DNA of 64,000 bases from Arenicola marina (lineage: Eukaryota > Annelida > Polychaeta > Arenicolidae). Shown piece after piece: positions 22,871 to 33,935 of the stretch; position 1 is the stretch's first letter; every line of letters begins with the position of its first letter. The translations under genes and the position numbers were made by a program. Below the pieces are notes generated by a model. That model did no database searches, had not been told where the DNA came from, and saw only the letters and a program-made list of their open reading frames with translations. The stretch is taken from assembly GCA_964019135.1 (NCBI GenBank), contig OZ025260.1, positions 32,544,254 through 32,608,253 on the forward strand, given 5' to 3'.

Positions 22871-25800
22871 ATGGCGCTCAGCAACATAACCGGCAAGGTT
22901 CAAACAGGTATGTGGGTTAATTCTTACATTTTAACATTTGGGCTCAATGATGCCAGAAGATAGAACTTAGCGGAACACCAATGTTCTGGACGGTGATATT
23001 GTATGCGATGGAAACTCTATTGAAATCAATTATTCCATATGAAATATCACAATGATAAGTACCACAATATATGATTGTAGCAGTGAGAGACTAGTGAATC
23101 AAACCATTCCTACTGGCCTCGGCTAGACGGATCACTGCAGAGAGAGTGGCCGGCTCGACATCTATCAGGGAGATCAACTCTCGCTGGGGACCAAACCGGC
23201 CCCACCGTTACACTTTACTTAATCAGGGTCAATGTCACAACACACATCTCGAGGTATAACTAGCTCGATAACTATAGCTATATTACTGCATGGTTTGTCT
23301 TTAAACGCCAGCGTCGCGGCAGCCACAATGGCGGCAAAACTGACCATGGCATGTTTGTTTTCGGTATTTAGTGCTATGTTTAATTGAACCTGGCCAGTTG
23401 GGCATGACGCTGACCCACGAGCACCTCAACTTGCGTGCAGACCCCCTACCCCCATCACCCTGCGACGAAGCCAAGGTTACCATGGAAATCACTCTGCAGA
23501 ACCTCGGCTGGATACGGCAACACCCGTAAGTAATCAGTAACTGCACGGTGACCCGGTCACAAGTCTAACATCATATATTTTGCATCTTAATTATTTCGTT
23601 CTACCTTGTACTGTATTAAAGAAACAGAAAGCCTATATGCTTTATATATCATGGTGCTAATTGACGTTTCTAATGTAAGGAACCAAATTACTCATTCATG
23701 CCTGTGTTCTTTATAATGCAAGTTATCATGAATACTTCCAAGCCCCCGTGAAAACGATTGGCTATATGCTTACATATTTGACATTTATAGGGTCTATTTA
23801 GCCTTGGAAAACGAATGTGCACAATATGATGACGGCACTTAGAGGTAGAGTGCACGCATGTTGCCTGCGGTCACTTTGAAAAATCGCGGGAAATCCTGTT
23901 GCCATGTCTAAGATACCCCCAACCGCCACAGCCCCGCGAGGCTGTTCATATATCGAACAAAAATCTGCATGGCATCTGCACGAACAGCATAAACGTAGAC
24001 TGTTGGACGGCAAGTTAAATATTTATATATGATAATGCCGCTTATGTTATTAATTAATGAAGGTACAGTCACAAATCCAACTTGTCGCTGCAAGGAACAG
24101 AAGACGCAATAATGTGGGAAATGTTGGATTTCAAGGTAACGTCATTCAGAGATATGTCGTCGCAATCTCGCGTTGTCTTGCGCGATCTTATGCTGTCATT
24201 TCTTGCGTAGGTCTATGCCATGGGTAATCCTGGGCGTAAGATAGAATTGAAATTTAAATCATGGGTGTTTTAGGTCAAATGTAGTTTGAAACAATCGAAA
24301 CCATGCCGCTCATGTGGGTGTTACGTGGATCTGTATCTCAGACTGCTTATAAGAACTGCGAGGCTATCAAATAGCATCGACATGGGGAATAAGTGATTGT
24401 CCCGACCTTTATATGCTTGTCAGTTGTTTGTGTGCTTCATATTCAGAAAAACGGCGGCTGTAGTGTCGTTGAAAACTCTACCCATGGTCTTCACCGGGAT
24501 ATTAAAGTTATTAAGGATATAGCTGAGAAATCTGGCGTGAACATCATAGCTGGCACAGGTTGGTGTTCGTTCAAAGCATCAGGCACCTTTGGATGTCCTG
24601 TCAACCCATGAATAGGACAAAATCTAATTATTGAGCTTACCTCCCTTTTTGGTTTGCGCAACGTGCAACCACACATAATTATTTATTAGTTAATGGCCAC
24701 GATTCGGCAATTGCTACAAGCATATTATAGCACTCATGCCCGCTCCCCCACCCAAACAAAATAACGATTAAGTTCAGTCTTTCTGGTCCGCTCTCGATTT
24801 GAAAGATCACAATTAATTATGCCTGAATATATATTTTTTTTAATTTACCCAGAAACATAAAATTATTTGTCATTGAAAATGTTAATACCGTCTATTTATA
24901 GAAAGACAATCGTTAGAAAATACGTCAATGCATATTTAACAGAAAGGTGCTGAATTTGTTCAGTATGTTGTACTGACTGTCACATGCCCTATACTCAGAT
25001 AATAACAGTTATAGGTCATGACGTTCAGGTTATTATGTTGATGTCACCCACCCGCCTGACATGGGGGCCCGAACGGAGAAGTCGCTCTGCCAGGAGATGA
25101 CGCAGGACATCGTGACAGGCGTGGGGGACACTGGGATAAAATGTGGAGCCATCGGAGAGATTGGCTGCTCTTGGCCGCTCACGGGTACAATAATTCATCC
25201 ATATTTGCTAAATATATACATAGCTAAATATCTTTGGAATTAATATTTACATTTGATATTACATAGTTATAATTGAGTCTTGAAGATAATGTTATCTGTA
25301 GTCTTTTTTTATTAGATGTATAAATCTATGATTGACTGTGCACTATAGGCTTACGTCTTGACTGTACATAGTTGCCGCAATATAGTGCATCCTAATTTTT
25401 TCATTTGATACTCATGGCATTTTATATAGTGATGCATAAATCGATTTAAAGACGGAGACTACCGTTACATCCAACAGTTAACGATCAGATCAATGTGTCA
25501 GGGATTTTACACCCATTAATAAAACCATTATTTTCAGCCAATGAAAGGAAAGTCCTTCGCGCTTCTGCCGCCGCCCAGCAGGCTCTGGGAGCTCCGGTCA
25601 TAATACACCCCGGTCGGTGTAGCAAGGCGCCAGAAGAAATAGTGCGTGTTCTGGCGGAGGCCGGCGGTGATGTGGCCAAGACCGTGATGTCCCATCTCGA
25701 CAGTAAGAAGTTTCGTCACATCCGACTCCAGCTCTCATGACAGGTGCACGTTGAACGAATGTTCATTAGATCCAGTCACGAACCAGTGTGTTCTGTTTTA

Positions 25801-27366
25801 CGTTCAGTGCCACTTAACAGCGATGCATAATTTCAGTTCATGAAGCGAAAAGTTACATGAAGTTGTAGTAATTAAAAGACGGTATATTTGCGAAGGTTTA
25901 CGATCATACCGAGTTCATTCGCTGCTAATTTAATTCATCTATGGATTATGATGACCAGGAATAACAGACACTTGGGCTAATGTGCATTGTTGACTTTTAG
26001 TATGTACCGACGTTAAATAAGGTATTATCTTATCTTATCCTGTTACAATTGAATGGCTTTTCCGCGGTAATTATCGTCTGAGTCTGATTGGCATTTCAGG
26101 GTCTCTCCACACTGACGCCGACATCTTGGAGTTTGCCGAACTCGGCACATACTGCGAGTACGACTTTTTCGGCATTGAAGTCTCCCACTATCAGTTCCAA
26201 TCTGCCGACGTCATCGACATCCCGAACGATGCCGAGAAGATCCGCAGAGTTCGGTGTCTGATTGACAACGGGTTCCAGGAGAGAGTCCTCCTGGCCCACG
26301 ATATACACAGCAAGCACCGTCTGGTGAGTCAAACGGGGAGACGTAGCCACCGTATTCATCAACCACACTCAGGCTGTGACGCCAATAGACTTCCGCTATT
26401 TTTTTATTTATCGAGCGATTATTGCGTTCAAACTAAATAAAAGTATTCACCCACGAGGTCGATTTTCTGAAGTAAGAATGTGATAAAATCAGATTGAATA
26501 TGATTTCTGGATCATGAGTACCACGACAACGAGCTGGAGAGGATAAGTGGCAATTAAATGCACGTTTACGTGGTGATTATAAATACGGCCCCTGTACTTA
26601 ATTGATTGCCTGTTATACAAGCCGACGTGGATGACTAATAACGATGTGAATGACTGGCGTAACCATGTAGTAAACGTCCACAATAATCTCGCATCAAACA
26701 TATAAGCCAAGGGCGAAGCCAAGGTTTGGAAACAAAAAAGGGAAGAGGCTTTGAGGGGAGGGGAGGGGACGAATGTCGGTAGGGCGAGGTCTCCGAAGTA
26801 TTCCAGTGTTATAATGATATAATGTCTAACGATATAATGATATAATGTCTAACGATATAATGTCTAACGATATAATGTCTAACAATATAATGATATAATG
26901 TCTAACGATATAATGTCTAACGATATAATGATATAACGTCTAACGATATAATGATATAATGTCTAACGATACAATTAAAATACTGGTAGACAACGTAGTA
27001 CAATTCTACTGAATTAAAGCTGGCTATCTTGGTCTAAACTTTCTTGTATAATGCACGTCGTTAGCCGCTTCCAGAACTTAAACAGCCATATATTGATATA
27101 CTGTAAGCTTAATTATGCGTAAGGCAAAGCGCATGCATGGTATTTATGTACGCTTTTTAATGAGAAACATACTAATCTAATGAATTTGTTCGACTAGATA
27201 CCTTTGTAGCAAAAGAAAAGATCTGTTTCAGACTAAGTATGGAGGCCATGGATTCAGCCACATTCTCCAGAACGTCGTCCCGAAAATGCGGGAGCGGGGC
27301 ATCAGCCAATCAGCGATAGACGGGATCCTGGTGGACAACCCCCGACACTGGCTCACCTTCAAGTAG
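22871..27366 (+). CDS. PTER: PTER, phosphotriesterase-related amidohydrolase (complete, 8 exons)
   Basis: Coding exons: 22871-22907, 23372-23525, 24069-24135, 24447-24558, 25029-25184, 25538-25702, 26100-26323 and 27232-27366. All introns are GT/AG and all phases close, giving 1050 nt, or 349 aa, the usual vertebrate PTER length. The family is an amidohydrolase TIM barrel with two metals. The metal ligands are in place: HxH at 28/30 (LTHEHL), Glu at about 167 (IGEIGCSW), His199 (VIIHPG), His228 (MSHLD) and Asp298 (LAHDIH). As in other PTERs, Glu stands where bacterial phosphotriesterase has carbamylated Lys. The C-terminus [12 protein letters not shown] is characteristic. Mammalian PTER has been reported to hydrolyse N-acetyltaurine; the same activity here is inferred. 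No signal peptide is seen, so it is probably cytosolic. The start is chosen because [12 protein letters not shown] aligns with the family N-terminus. Confidence 0.96.
26812..26970. repeat. AT-rich 15-bp tandem array in PTER intron 7
   Basis: Units of GATATAATGTCTAAC alternate with a shortened GATATAAT. It lies between the exons ending at 26323 and starting at 27232. Confidence 0.9.
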
Positions 27367-27545
27367 CTGAGTAAGGAGGACGCCGAGTCCAGGGGAGACG
27401 TGGGTCCGGAGCCTGTCAGGTCTCAAGCAGAGGAAGCACTCCGAAACCGTGGCGGCGGAGAGGGCGGGAGGCGGGGCGGACTATCCGATATTTTCACTAA
27501 CAGTCTTGGAATTGCGCGTACGTTTGATATATAATAAATGAATTA
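27367..27545 (+). other. PTER: PTER 3' UTR
   Basis: Short GC-rich then AT-rich trailer from the stop codon to just beyond the poly(A) signal at 27533. Confidence 0.7.
27533..27538 (+). promoter_or_regulatory. PTER: Poly(A) signal AATAAA for PTER
   Basis: Canonical AATAAA 167 bp after the stop codon, the first such hexamer downstream. Confidence 0.7.
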
Positions 27546-29874
27546 TTGAATGTGGTGTTTTCAGTATGCGATCTTTGTTCCGGGATATATAGATATGGGC
27601 TGAATTGGGCCGATGGATGTGAAATACCGCTGCACCGATATGAAGTTTGTATATGGAACCACAAGTTATGCACGTTCTGTGTACGTCGCCACGCCCTCGA
27701 TCGCCACGCCTCAGTTACATATATACATGGGGCTGTGCTCAAGATCACAGTTATAAACGAAATATGGAGCATGAGTTCGAAAAACACAGATGTACCGAAA
27801 AGTCCAGTTCAGACACGTGGCCGGGTTTCCTTTATATATAAATGCATATGTTTACAATTATACCCACAATATGGCATTCCGGCTCTTTTGGATTCCTTAT
27901 TCAACCTGACTCCTATTATTCCGGTTCACAGTTCACGAGTTCACAAGACATGTTCGTCATCATAAAGGTTATCGGGCTGTCTGCATTAAAGGGTATCTTC
28001 TCGTGGCACCGTTACAATATTGTTACCGAATGGTCCACCAGATTGCACCGCATTTCATCAGCTACCTACGATAAGGTTCACTAGATATATAGCGGTAAGC
28101 TACTATGTGGGTGCATCCATGAAAGTGGTACCAACATTGTGACATCGCACTCGGAAAATAAAAGTTGTAACAGCTGCACAAAATTTGTGGATTTAAGGAA
28201 TCAGTGTCTATATCATCGAAAAAAACAACAACGGGAAGACGGTTCTTATTTTTGTCACGTTTCATGAATTTTTCACATTTTTTTCACAAGTGACGGACGT
28301 AACTCTGACACTAAAGAAAGCGCTTCGAAGCTGCTTCGGGGTCATTTTATTGCAAATTTTCGCTTTACTTTGTAATGTTGAAAATCTACATTACGAAAAT
28401 GAACATTAAATGATCTGGCGCAATTTACAATATTATATACATGGTTTTCTTATGTTCCAAATTGTCCATTTCCATCGTGTATACACACGTTTCTCCACGA
28501 GAGTAAATATATATACGAGCGTTGCGCATAAATGCATGCCTTGCGAATGATCCGGACTTTATGTATAGACTAAATTTTTTTCCGGTTCCGTTGGAAAACC
28601 CATATATACTTTCATTTTTCATTGGTTTTGCCTAGATCGCGATCTAGCTATGCAGGTTTAGTTCATAGCGTACGATATTTGCAAATCAGTATAGGACGAA
28701 TAATTCTATTCGGCGGCAAAAGCCACACCGCACCATCAGGCATGTACCACTCACCGTGCTCGGTCGGGGTGGGATGTTGGGGAAGATTAAGGTCTGAACA
28801 GCCCAGTATTTTTGGCAAAAGTCGCGTTGAATGTCTACCAAATTAAAAACAGTTCTGCGTAGCTGTAGTACAAAGGGGCCGTGCATGCTGAAAATTTGCG
28901 TCCATAGAGTGGGTTTGCCTGGGATGAAACATCCGGGCGAAACACCGAATAACAATAAGTATGCCATCCGTAACTTAGACATAGATCTGCGTATGCCCCG
29001 CCACTCTCACTGTGATCCAACAGGCCACTAAATCAAGCTAAATATACCACTATCTAAGATTACACATAACAGCGGGAAGTTTATAAAGCGGAAGCGCCAC
29101 GTAGCGGGTGTAATGGTTTGACGTCATTGCAAGTCTGAGCGTCTATAAATAACTTTCGAAGGGTGATCCCCAAGGGAACCCCGTCTTTCCGGTCTGTGAA
29201 GACTAAAGTCTAAAACTTTATTTTAAATCACTCCAGCACGCTTATCAAAGGACACCGCAGTGTAGATGTCCGAATCAACGCATAGAATTGTTGTTCTGAA
29301 GAAGCATTTAACTACAAACCAGGTTTGTCACTGCCGTACTACAGTGTTATTAGCTTAAAATCCCAATGAGCACAGGACAGTTTTCGACACGTGAGTGGAA
29401 TAGCCACTTCGCCCTGCGTCTATCCACACCACACTGTCCACAGCCACAGGCACTGGTGCCGCAGATCGACTGACACAGGCCGGTGGGATGGGGGGGGGGG
29501 TGCAGTGATCCACACTGACCACAGTGGGTGGGGCAGGACGGCTACACTCATGATGTCATATAAAGAGAGACCTATGAGTGTAGCCCCCCCACTCCCCGGC
29601 CACCCCACCCGCCATTGAGGCTCTTCTGGTCTATCCAAACCGTGGCTATTGTGGTTTCGTTGGTTGGGTTCGCACCAGATCAAGGCAGGGGGGTGGGGGG
29701 GGGGGGGGATCACACTCCCACAGCTATCATCTTGGTTAATATATGTGGTTTAGGGCAAGGGGGGGGTAAGGGGGCACAATAGTGTAACATACAAATAACT
29801 ACAACCATACTAGACTCTGTGTAGCCACTGTGTAGGTGCGTGACATCTCCAACTTGGGAGCGTCACCCTGGAGG
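27546..29874. other. Intergenic between PTER and the urate hydrolase gene
   Basis: No exon is supportable. It contains short G and C runs around 29490-29510, 29585-29612 and 29688-29708. Small frames lack conserved motifs. Confidence 0.5.
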
Positions 29875-30302
29875 GCCATGGATTCCTGAGCATAGCCTGC
29901 CGTCCAAGAGCAGAGGGTGGTGATAAAGATTTAATGGATTTCACAAAACTGAGATGAAGATGTCACATATCTGTTACATATCAATGTCCAGGATACATTT
30001 ATGAACAGTCAGGCAAGACCTCAAACGCTACTCGCAAATTCATCAGCCAACAAGATATCCACCAAAACAAACCTTCTGCCACTCCCTGCCATTTCAAAAA
30101 TATTGCAGAAGTTTTGGTGGATGTTTTATGGGATGAATTTGCGAGTAGCACTTAAGGCCTTCAATCTTTGCGCCTAACTCTTCATAAAGGTATCCTGGAC
30201 ATGAATATGTGACATATATGTGGTGTTTTCATCACATTTTTGTGAAATCCCGAAATCTTTGTCACCACCCTCAGGTCCGTCCTGTGGCCGGCGGGCCATG
30301 TT
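29875..30302. repeat. Foldback palindrome of about 430 bp upstream of the hydrolase start
   Basis: Left-arm elements such as GTGGTGATAAAGATTTAATG, TGTCCAGGATAC and TACTCGCAAATTCATC reappear in order as reverse complements on the right (GATGAATTTGCGAGTA, GTATCCTGGACA, CTTTGTCACCACCCTC). The centre is near 30085-30110. There is no coding frame. The shape is a MITE or foldback element. It ends about 140 bp before the start codon at 30446. Confidence 0.85.
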
Positions 30303-30445
30303 ACAGGGCTAACACACTTTGAGCTTGAAATTTGTGTCTGTAGATGAAAATCTCTTTCCCACAGGTTTTGTGAATAGAAAATGTTTTTATAATTGTGGTT
30401 ATCATGGTTATACTTTGTCAGACCTCCGACATAGCCCCTCAAGCG

Positions 30446-32157
30446 ATGTCATTAGGCAGCCCAGTGACATCCCATGTACTGGATACAGCCAGGGGCGCAC
30501 CAGCAGCCGGTCTGCCTATCACCATTAGCTTCCAGTCAGCTGATGGGTCATGGAAGCAAATAGGACAGGGGTAAGTTCTTTAACGTATGCAACTGTAGTT
30601 ATACATCTATTAAAGTTGCATATCATGCTCTTTATCGCCAAAACTAAGCCCAGGTGACATATATAACAAATGTATCTATCCTGGGACACCACAGAACTAA
30701 CCTATGATGTTTACCACTAAGTTGAAAACGTGTGGTAAATTGATATCACAGCAAGGCTAAGAGCCTCTATTTTGGCAGTCTGGTATGCATGGATTACAGA
30801 CAAAAGAAATCTTGGACTGATTCTTATTTGTATTTCAACTACTTTAGTTTTGGTGAGAAAGAGCTTGATATGCAACTTTAAGTTACCGGTGCTTTGGTTA
30901 ATAATCATATGTAACTCTAAATAGTAAATCTGGTTTCTTGTTTCATTGATAAAAACTGAAATCCTATTCCATTTGTGTGTTCACTGGAACAATTACTGCA
31001 TGAAAACATTATCACATGCCAGAGAAGAAGACCTGTATGCATGTTTCTTCAAAGAATGGAATGATAATCAGTGATATCATGAGAGCTCACTCAAACATTC
31101 ACAAGAAAATGAAGGTCATGGGTCAATATACCCATGTGGTATGGCTCTTCAAAACATCAGTCAACAATACTGGCTGGGAAAGTCACAATAAATACCAGCT
31201 TGGTGATTTTTGCATTATGAAAAGCATATTTCAATAGCTGAATGAAATTGTATAAAACGGTATAAAACCCGCTAGTCCTGTAGTATAGGAGGTCAGTCAA
31301 CTGTATACATGCACATATATTTGGACCTCAACACCTTGAAAATGGCCTTATACATGGCTTTCAATGGCCCCTCTAAGCAGGGGTTGTTTCCTCTCTCACT
31401 CTGAGAGTGAATCTGCAGTGTTGCAAACGCTGCCGTTAGATGGCGATATCGCATGGTAGGCGTATGACCGGATTCTGACTCACTCTGTACGAATTGTTTT
31501 TGAGCAAGCAACAACGTGGCTGGGCATAGTGCAGCCGTATCTATCTATACGCTGAGCGAAGTCCTTAAGCAGAAACAGCAGGTTACCATAGTGCAGTTTA
31601 ATCATTGGTCATTGCATTGCTCTCCTTCCCCCTTTCAATTAGTGAAACGAATGCCGATGGGCGATGCCCCGCCCTCCTGACCCAGGAGCAGTTCCCTGCC
31701 GGTGTGTACAAGATGAAATTCGACACCGGAGTCTACTTTGCCGCCATAAAGACAAAGGGCTTTTATCCCTTTGTAGAGGTATGTACCAATGATATTTCCG
31801 TGATGTCTAATGTCATATCGTAAGTAAGATCCAGTCTTATTCACGGTTAAACGCTAGCAGTTGGCCCTATTAAATGCACCCCCACTGTCCTAAAGAACCG
31901 CCGGACAAAATGGGTCGAAAATGTTCAAGTTACTAAATTCTAACACAATTTTTCTTCTAAATACGACCTCCCCCAGTCTCAGTTAAGACAAATATTGAAA
32001 CGATACTGTATAGATGTTTATCATAGCATTCTGCATGCTTGACACGTGTTTTTTGTTTCCTCTCCAGGTGGTGTTTGAGATTGAGCGTCCGCTGGAGCAT
32101 TACCACGTGCCTCTGTTGCTCAGCCCTTACGGGTACTCCACCTACAGGGGGAGCTAG
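30446..32157 (+). CDS. 5-hydroxyisourate hydrolase (complete, 3 exons)
   Basis: Exons 30446-30570, 31643-31778 and 32068-32157 join in phase (2, then 0) to 351 nt, or 116 aa. The enzyme is the transthyretin-like hydrolase that converts 5-hydroxyisourate to OHCU in urate breakdown after urate oxidase. It forms tetramers and is often peroxisomal. Family marks in order: SHVLDTARG with His10, TNADGRC with Arg49, [35 protein letters not shown] with His98/His100, and the C-terminal YRGS at 113-116 that distinguishes the hydrolase from thyroid-hormone-binding transthyretin. The ATG at 30446 gives the short N-terminus usual for the family. No PTS2-like extension precedes it in this exon, and the C-terminus is not a PTS1. 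An upstream non-coding exon or alternative start cannot be excluded. Confidence 0.95.
30571..31642 (+). other. Intron 1 of the hydrolase gene
   Basis: Runs from donor GTAAGTTC to acceptor TTTCAATTAG. I see no nested gene or strong repeat. Confidence 0.75.
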
Positions 32158-32345
32158 CGAGCTACCAGTCTTTACAATGCACCGAGGACTCGAGACAGAA
32201 CAGAGCTGCTACTCAATCCCTCCGGGAATGTTGCCGCTCCAGAGACATCTAATGTTATGTGTAGCTTGCCACTTGACATAGACTTATTACGCAGAGCCAG
32301 AGACGGCAACCCAAGGCGTTCCGCGATCACAGGCTTGCTTGGCAC

Positions 32346-32394
32346 TGTGGCTGTAGACGGGCCCTGTCAGATTTTTGCCCGTCCTACAGCCACA
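32346..32394 (+). promoter_or_regulatory. Hairpin in the hydrolase 3' UTR
   Basis: TGTGGCTGTAGACGGGC (32346-32362) pairs with GCCCGTCCTACAGCCACA (32377-32394) along 17 bp with one bulged base and a 14-nt loop. It would form a stable stem in the mRNA. Function is unknown. Confidence 0.6.
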
Positions 32395-32860
32395 GAACTG
32401 GGGCTAGGGTTCCGCCAGATCTGGGGGAGGCGCCTTGTTGGAACAGTTAACACCAGAACACTCTCCCGCAAGGAGGCTCTACAGTCGGTCAATATACGGT
32501 GAGAAGTTGTCGAGTCCTCTGTCGGAAGAGTTTATTCATGCGGGTGACATCACTACACAATCTGCGCGTCCCCGCTCGTTCAGTTTACTTTTTGTTGAAA
32601 TAGTAACTTTAAAGTTGTACGGCAACAATGGCCTTGCTCAGAGTCAAAAAGATATTAACAGGCTTAGAAGTGAGATTTAACCATGGCTGACTTGTACTCA
32701 CGGTATTAACTACACATTCCACGGCTGAGCACAGTACCTCCCCCTGATGTTATCGCCATGGGGGTCAAATTCTGTCTGATTTGTATTTGTAGCAGATGAG
32801 TAATATGTATAATAGAGTCTACAAAATGAACTCGACGTACGGTAACTGTGATATATATTG

Positions 32861-32866
32861 AATAAA
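32861..32866 (+). promoter_or_regulatory. Poly(A) signal AATAAA of the hydrolase gene
   Basis: Canonical hexamer about 700 bp after the stop. It sits three bases from TTTATT (32870-32875), the same signal on the other strand. Confidence 0.6.
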
Positions 32867-32869
32867 CGC

Positions 32870-32900
32870 TTTATTTTCCCACTGAACTAGGGCTTTTATT
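32870..32900 (-). promoter_or_regulatory. DDX11: Candidate poly(A) signals for DDX11
   Basis: TTTATT at 32870-32875 and 32895-32900 read AATAAA on the minus strand, about 570-590 bp past the DDX11 stop codon. If either is used, the two convergent transcripts overlap or abut. Confidence 0.45.
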
Positions 32901-33463
32901 TCATCTTACTTTTCACATTATATAATCACAACTGTCTTGGAGAATCGAATACCTGATAATGATGATAGTTGAATACAATGAAGCGATAAAAGTAACGAAT
33001 TACACCTTTAATGAATCTTGTTACGATGGATGATAGCATACGAGTATGATACAAATACATATCACATGTATAAACGAATTACTATACAGCTTGCAATAAT
33101 AGTCTTCACATTCAATACAATTTCTGCATTAGAACACGTGATCAGACATTTCCGTTCCGCAATCATATAATTAACCCTATTATATATTACTATATATAAC
33201 ATTATATAAACTATATTACATATTATAGTGGCGAGCGGTTCCGATTGTTGATTCCAGGTGAGGGTGGGGGGGGGGGGGGTAAAGGTTACTAGACGGGCGT
33301 TCGTGTACTGGAGAGCTTGTTATTTCCACGTAACCCGAACAATAGTGTGAACGAGATTCACGTACGTTTTGAGGTGATTCAAGTTTAGCACGTGGTTCTG
33401 TTTGAATTGCTTTGCGCTGATACAACATTGGTAAGATATGTACAGTCCACCGCTTCCCTGATG
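32901..33463 (-). other. DDX11: Probable DDX11 3' UTR
   Basis: AT-rich, with a poly-G run near 33266-33280 (plus strand). No other gene is seen. Confidence 0.45.
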
Positions 33464-33493
33464 TCACGTCACCAACTTCGGCTCCGAGAAAAA
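33464..33493 (-). CDS. DDX11: DDX11 last coding exon
   Basis: After acceptor TTATTCCAG the exon encodes FFSEPKLVT and TGA, in the place of human FHREKSASS. The short, divergent tail makes this the least certain DDX11 exon, but the frame and position fit. Confidence 0.75.
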   Translation of the reverse strand, partial: FFSEPKLVT

Positions 33494-33883
33494 CTGGAAT
33501 AAAAGAATATTCGAATAATTTAATGTTGACAGGATAATAAATGCCTGACTACAAGTATCAAACATGAATTGAAATAAATCGTGAAAAGCATATTTGATTG
33601 TTTTAATGATTGTTCTAAAAAGATAGATACTATAAAATTTCTGACCACAAGTATGAAAAATGAACTGGAATAAATCATAAAATAAGGTTACGATGACAAT
33701 TGTTAAAACATCGAATCCGGATGACAGATGCAGAAAAGAAATTGACAAAATCTTCAAAATGAACGTTTGAATGGTTTACTTAAAGAATCCTCTGGACCAC
33801 AACTTATAGCTTAATGATATTACCTTATTATTCATCATATGTTCATTGACAAACAAAAATCAAAAAGTAAGCTTGAAGCTCCC

Positions 33884-33935
<52 letters not shown>

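Larger units (their letters stand above)
32158..32885 (+). other. 3' UTR of the hydrolase gene
   Basis: Runs from the TAG at 32155-32157 to beyond the AATAAA at 32861. It contains the strong hairpin at 32346-32394. Confidence 0.6.
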
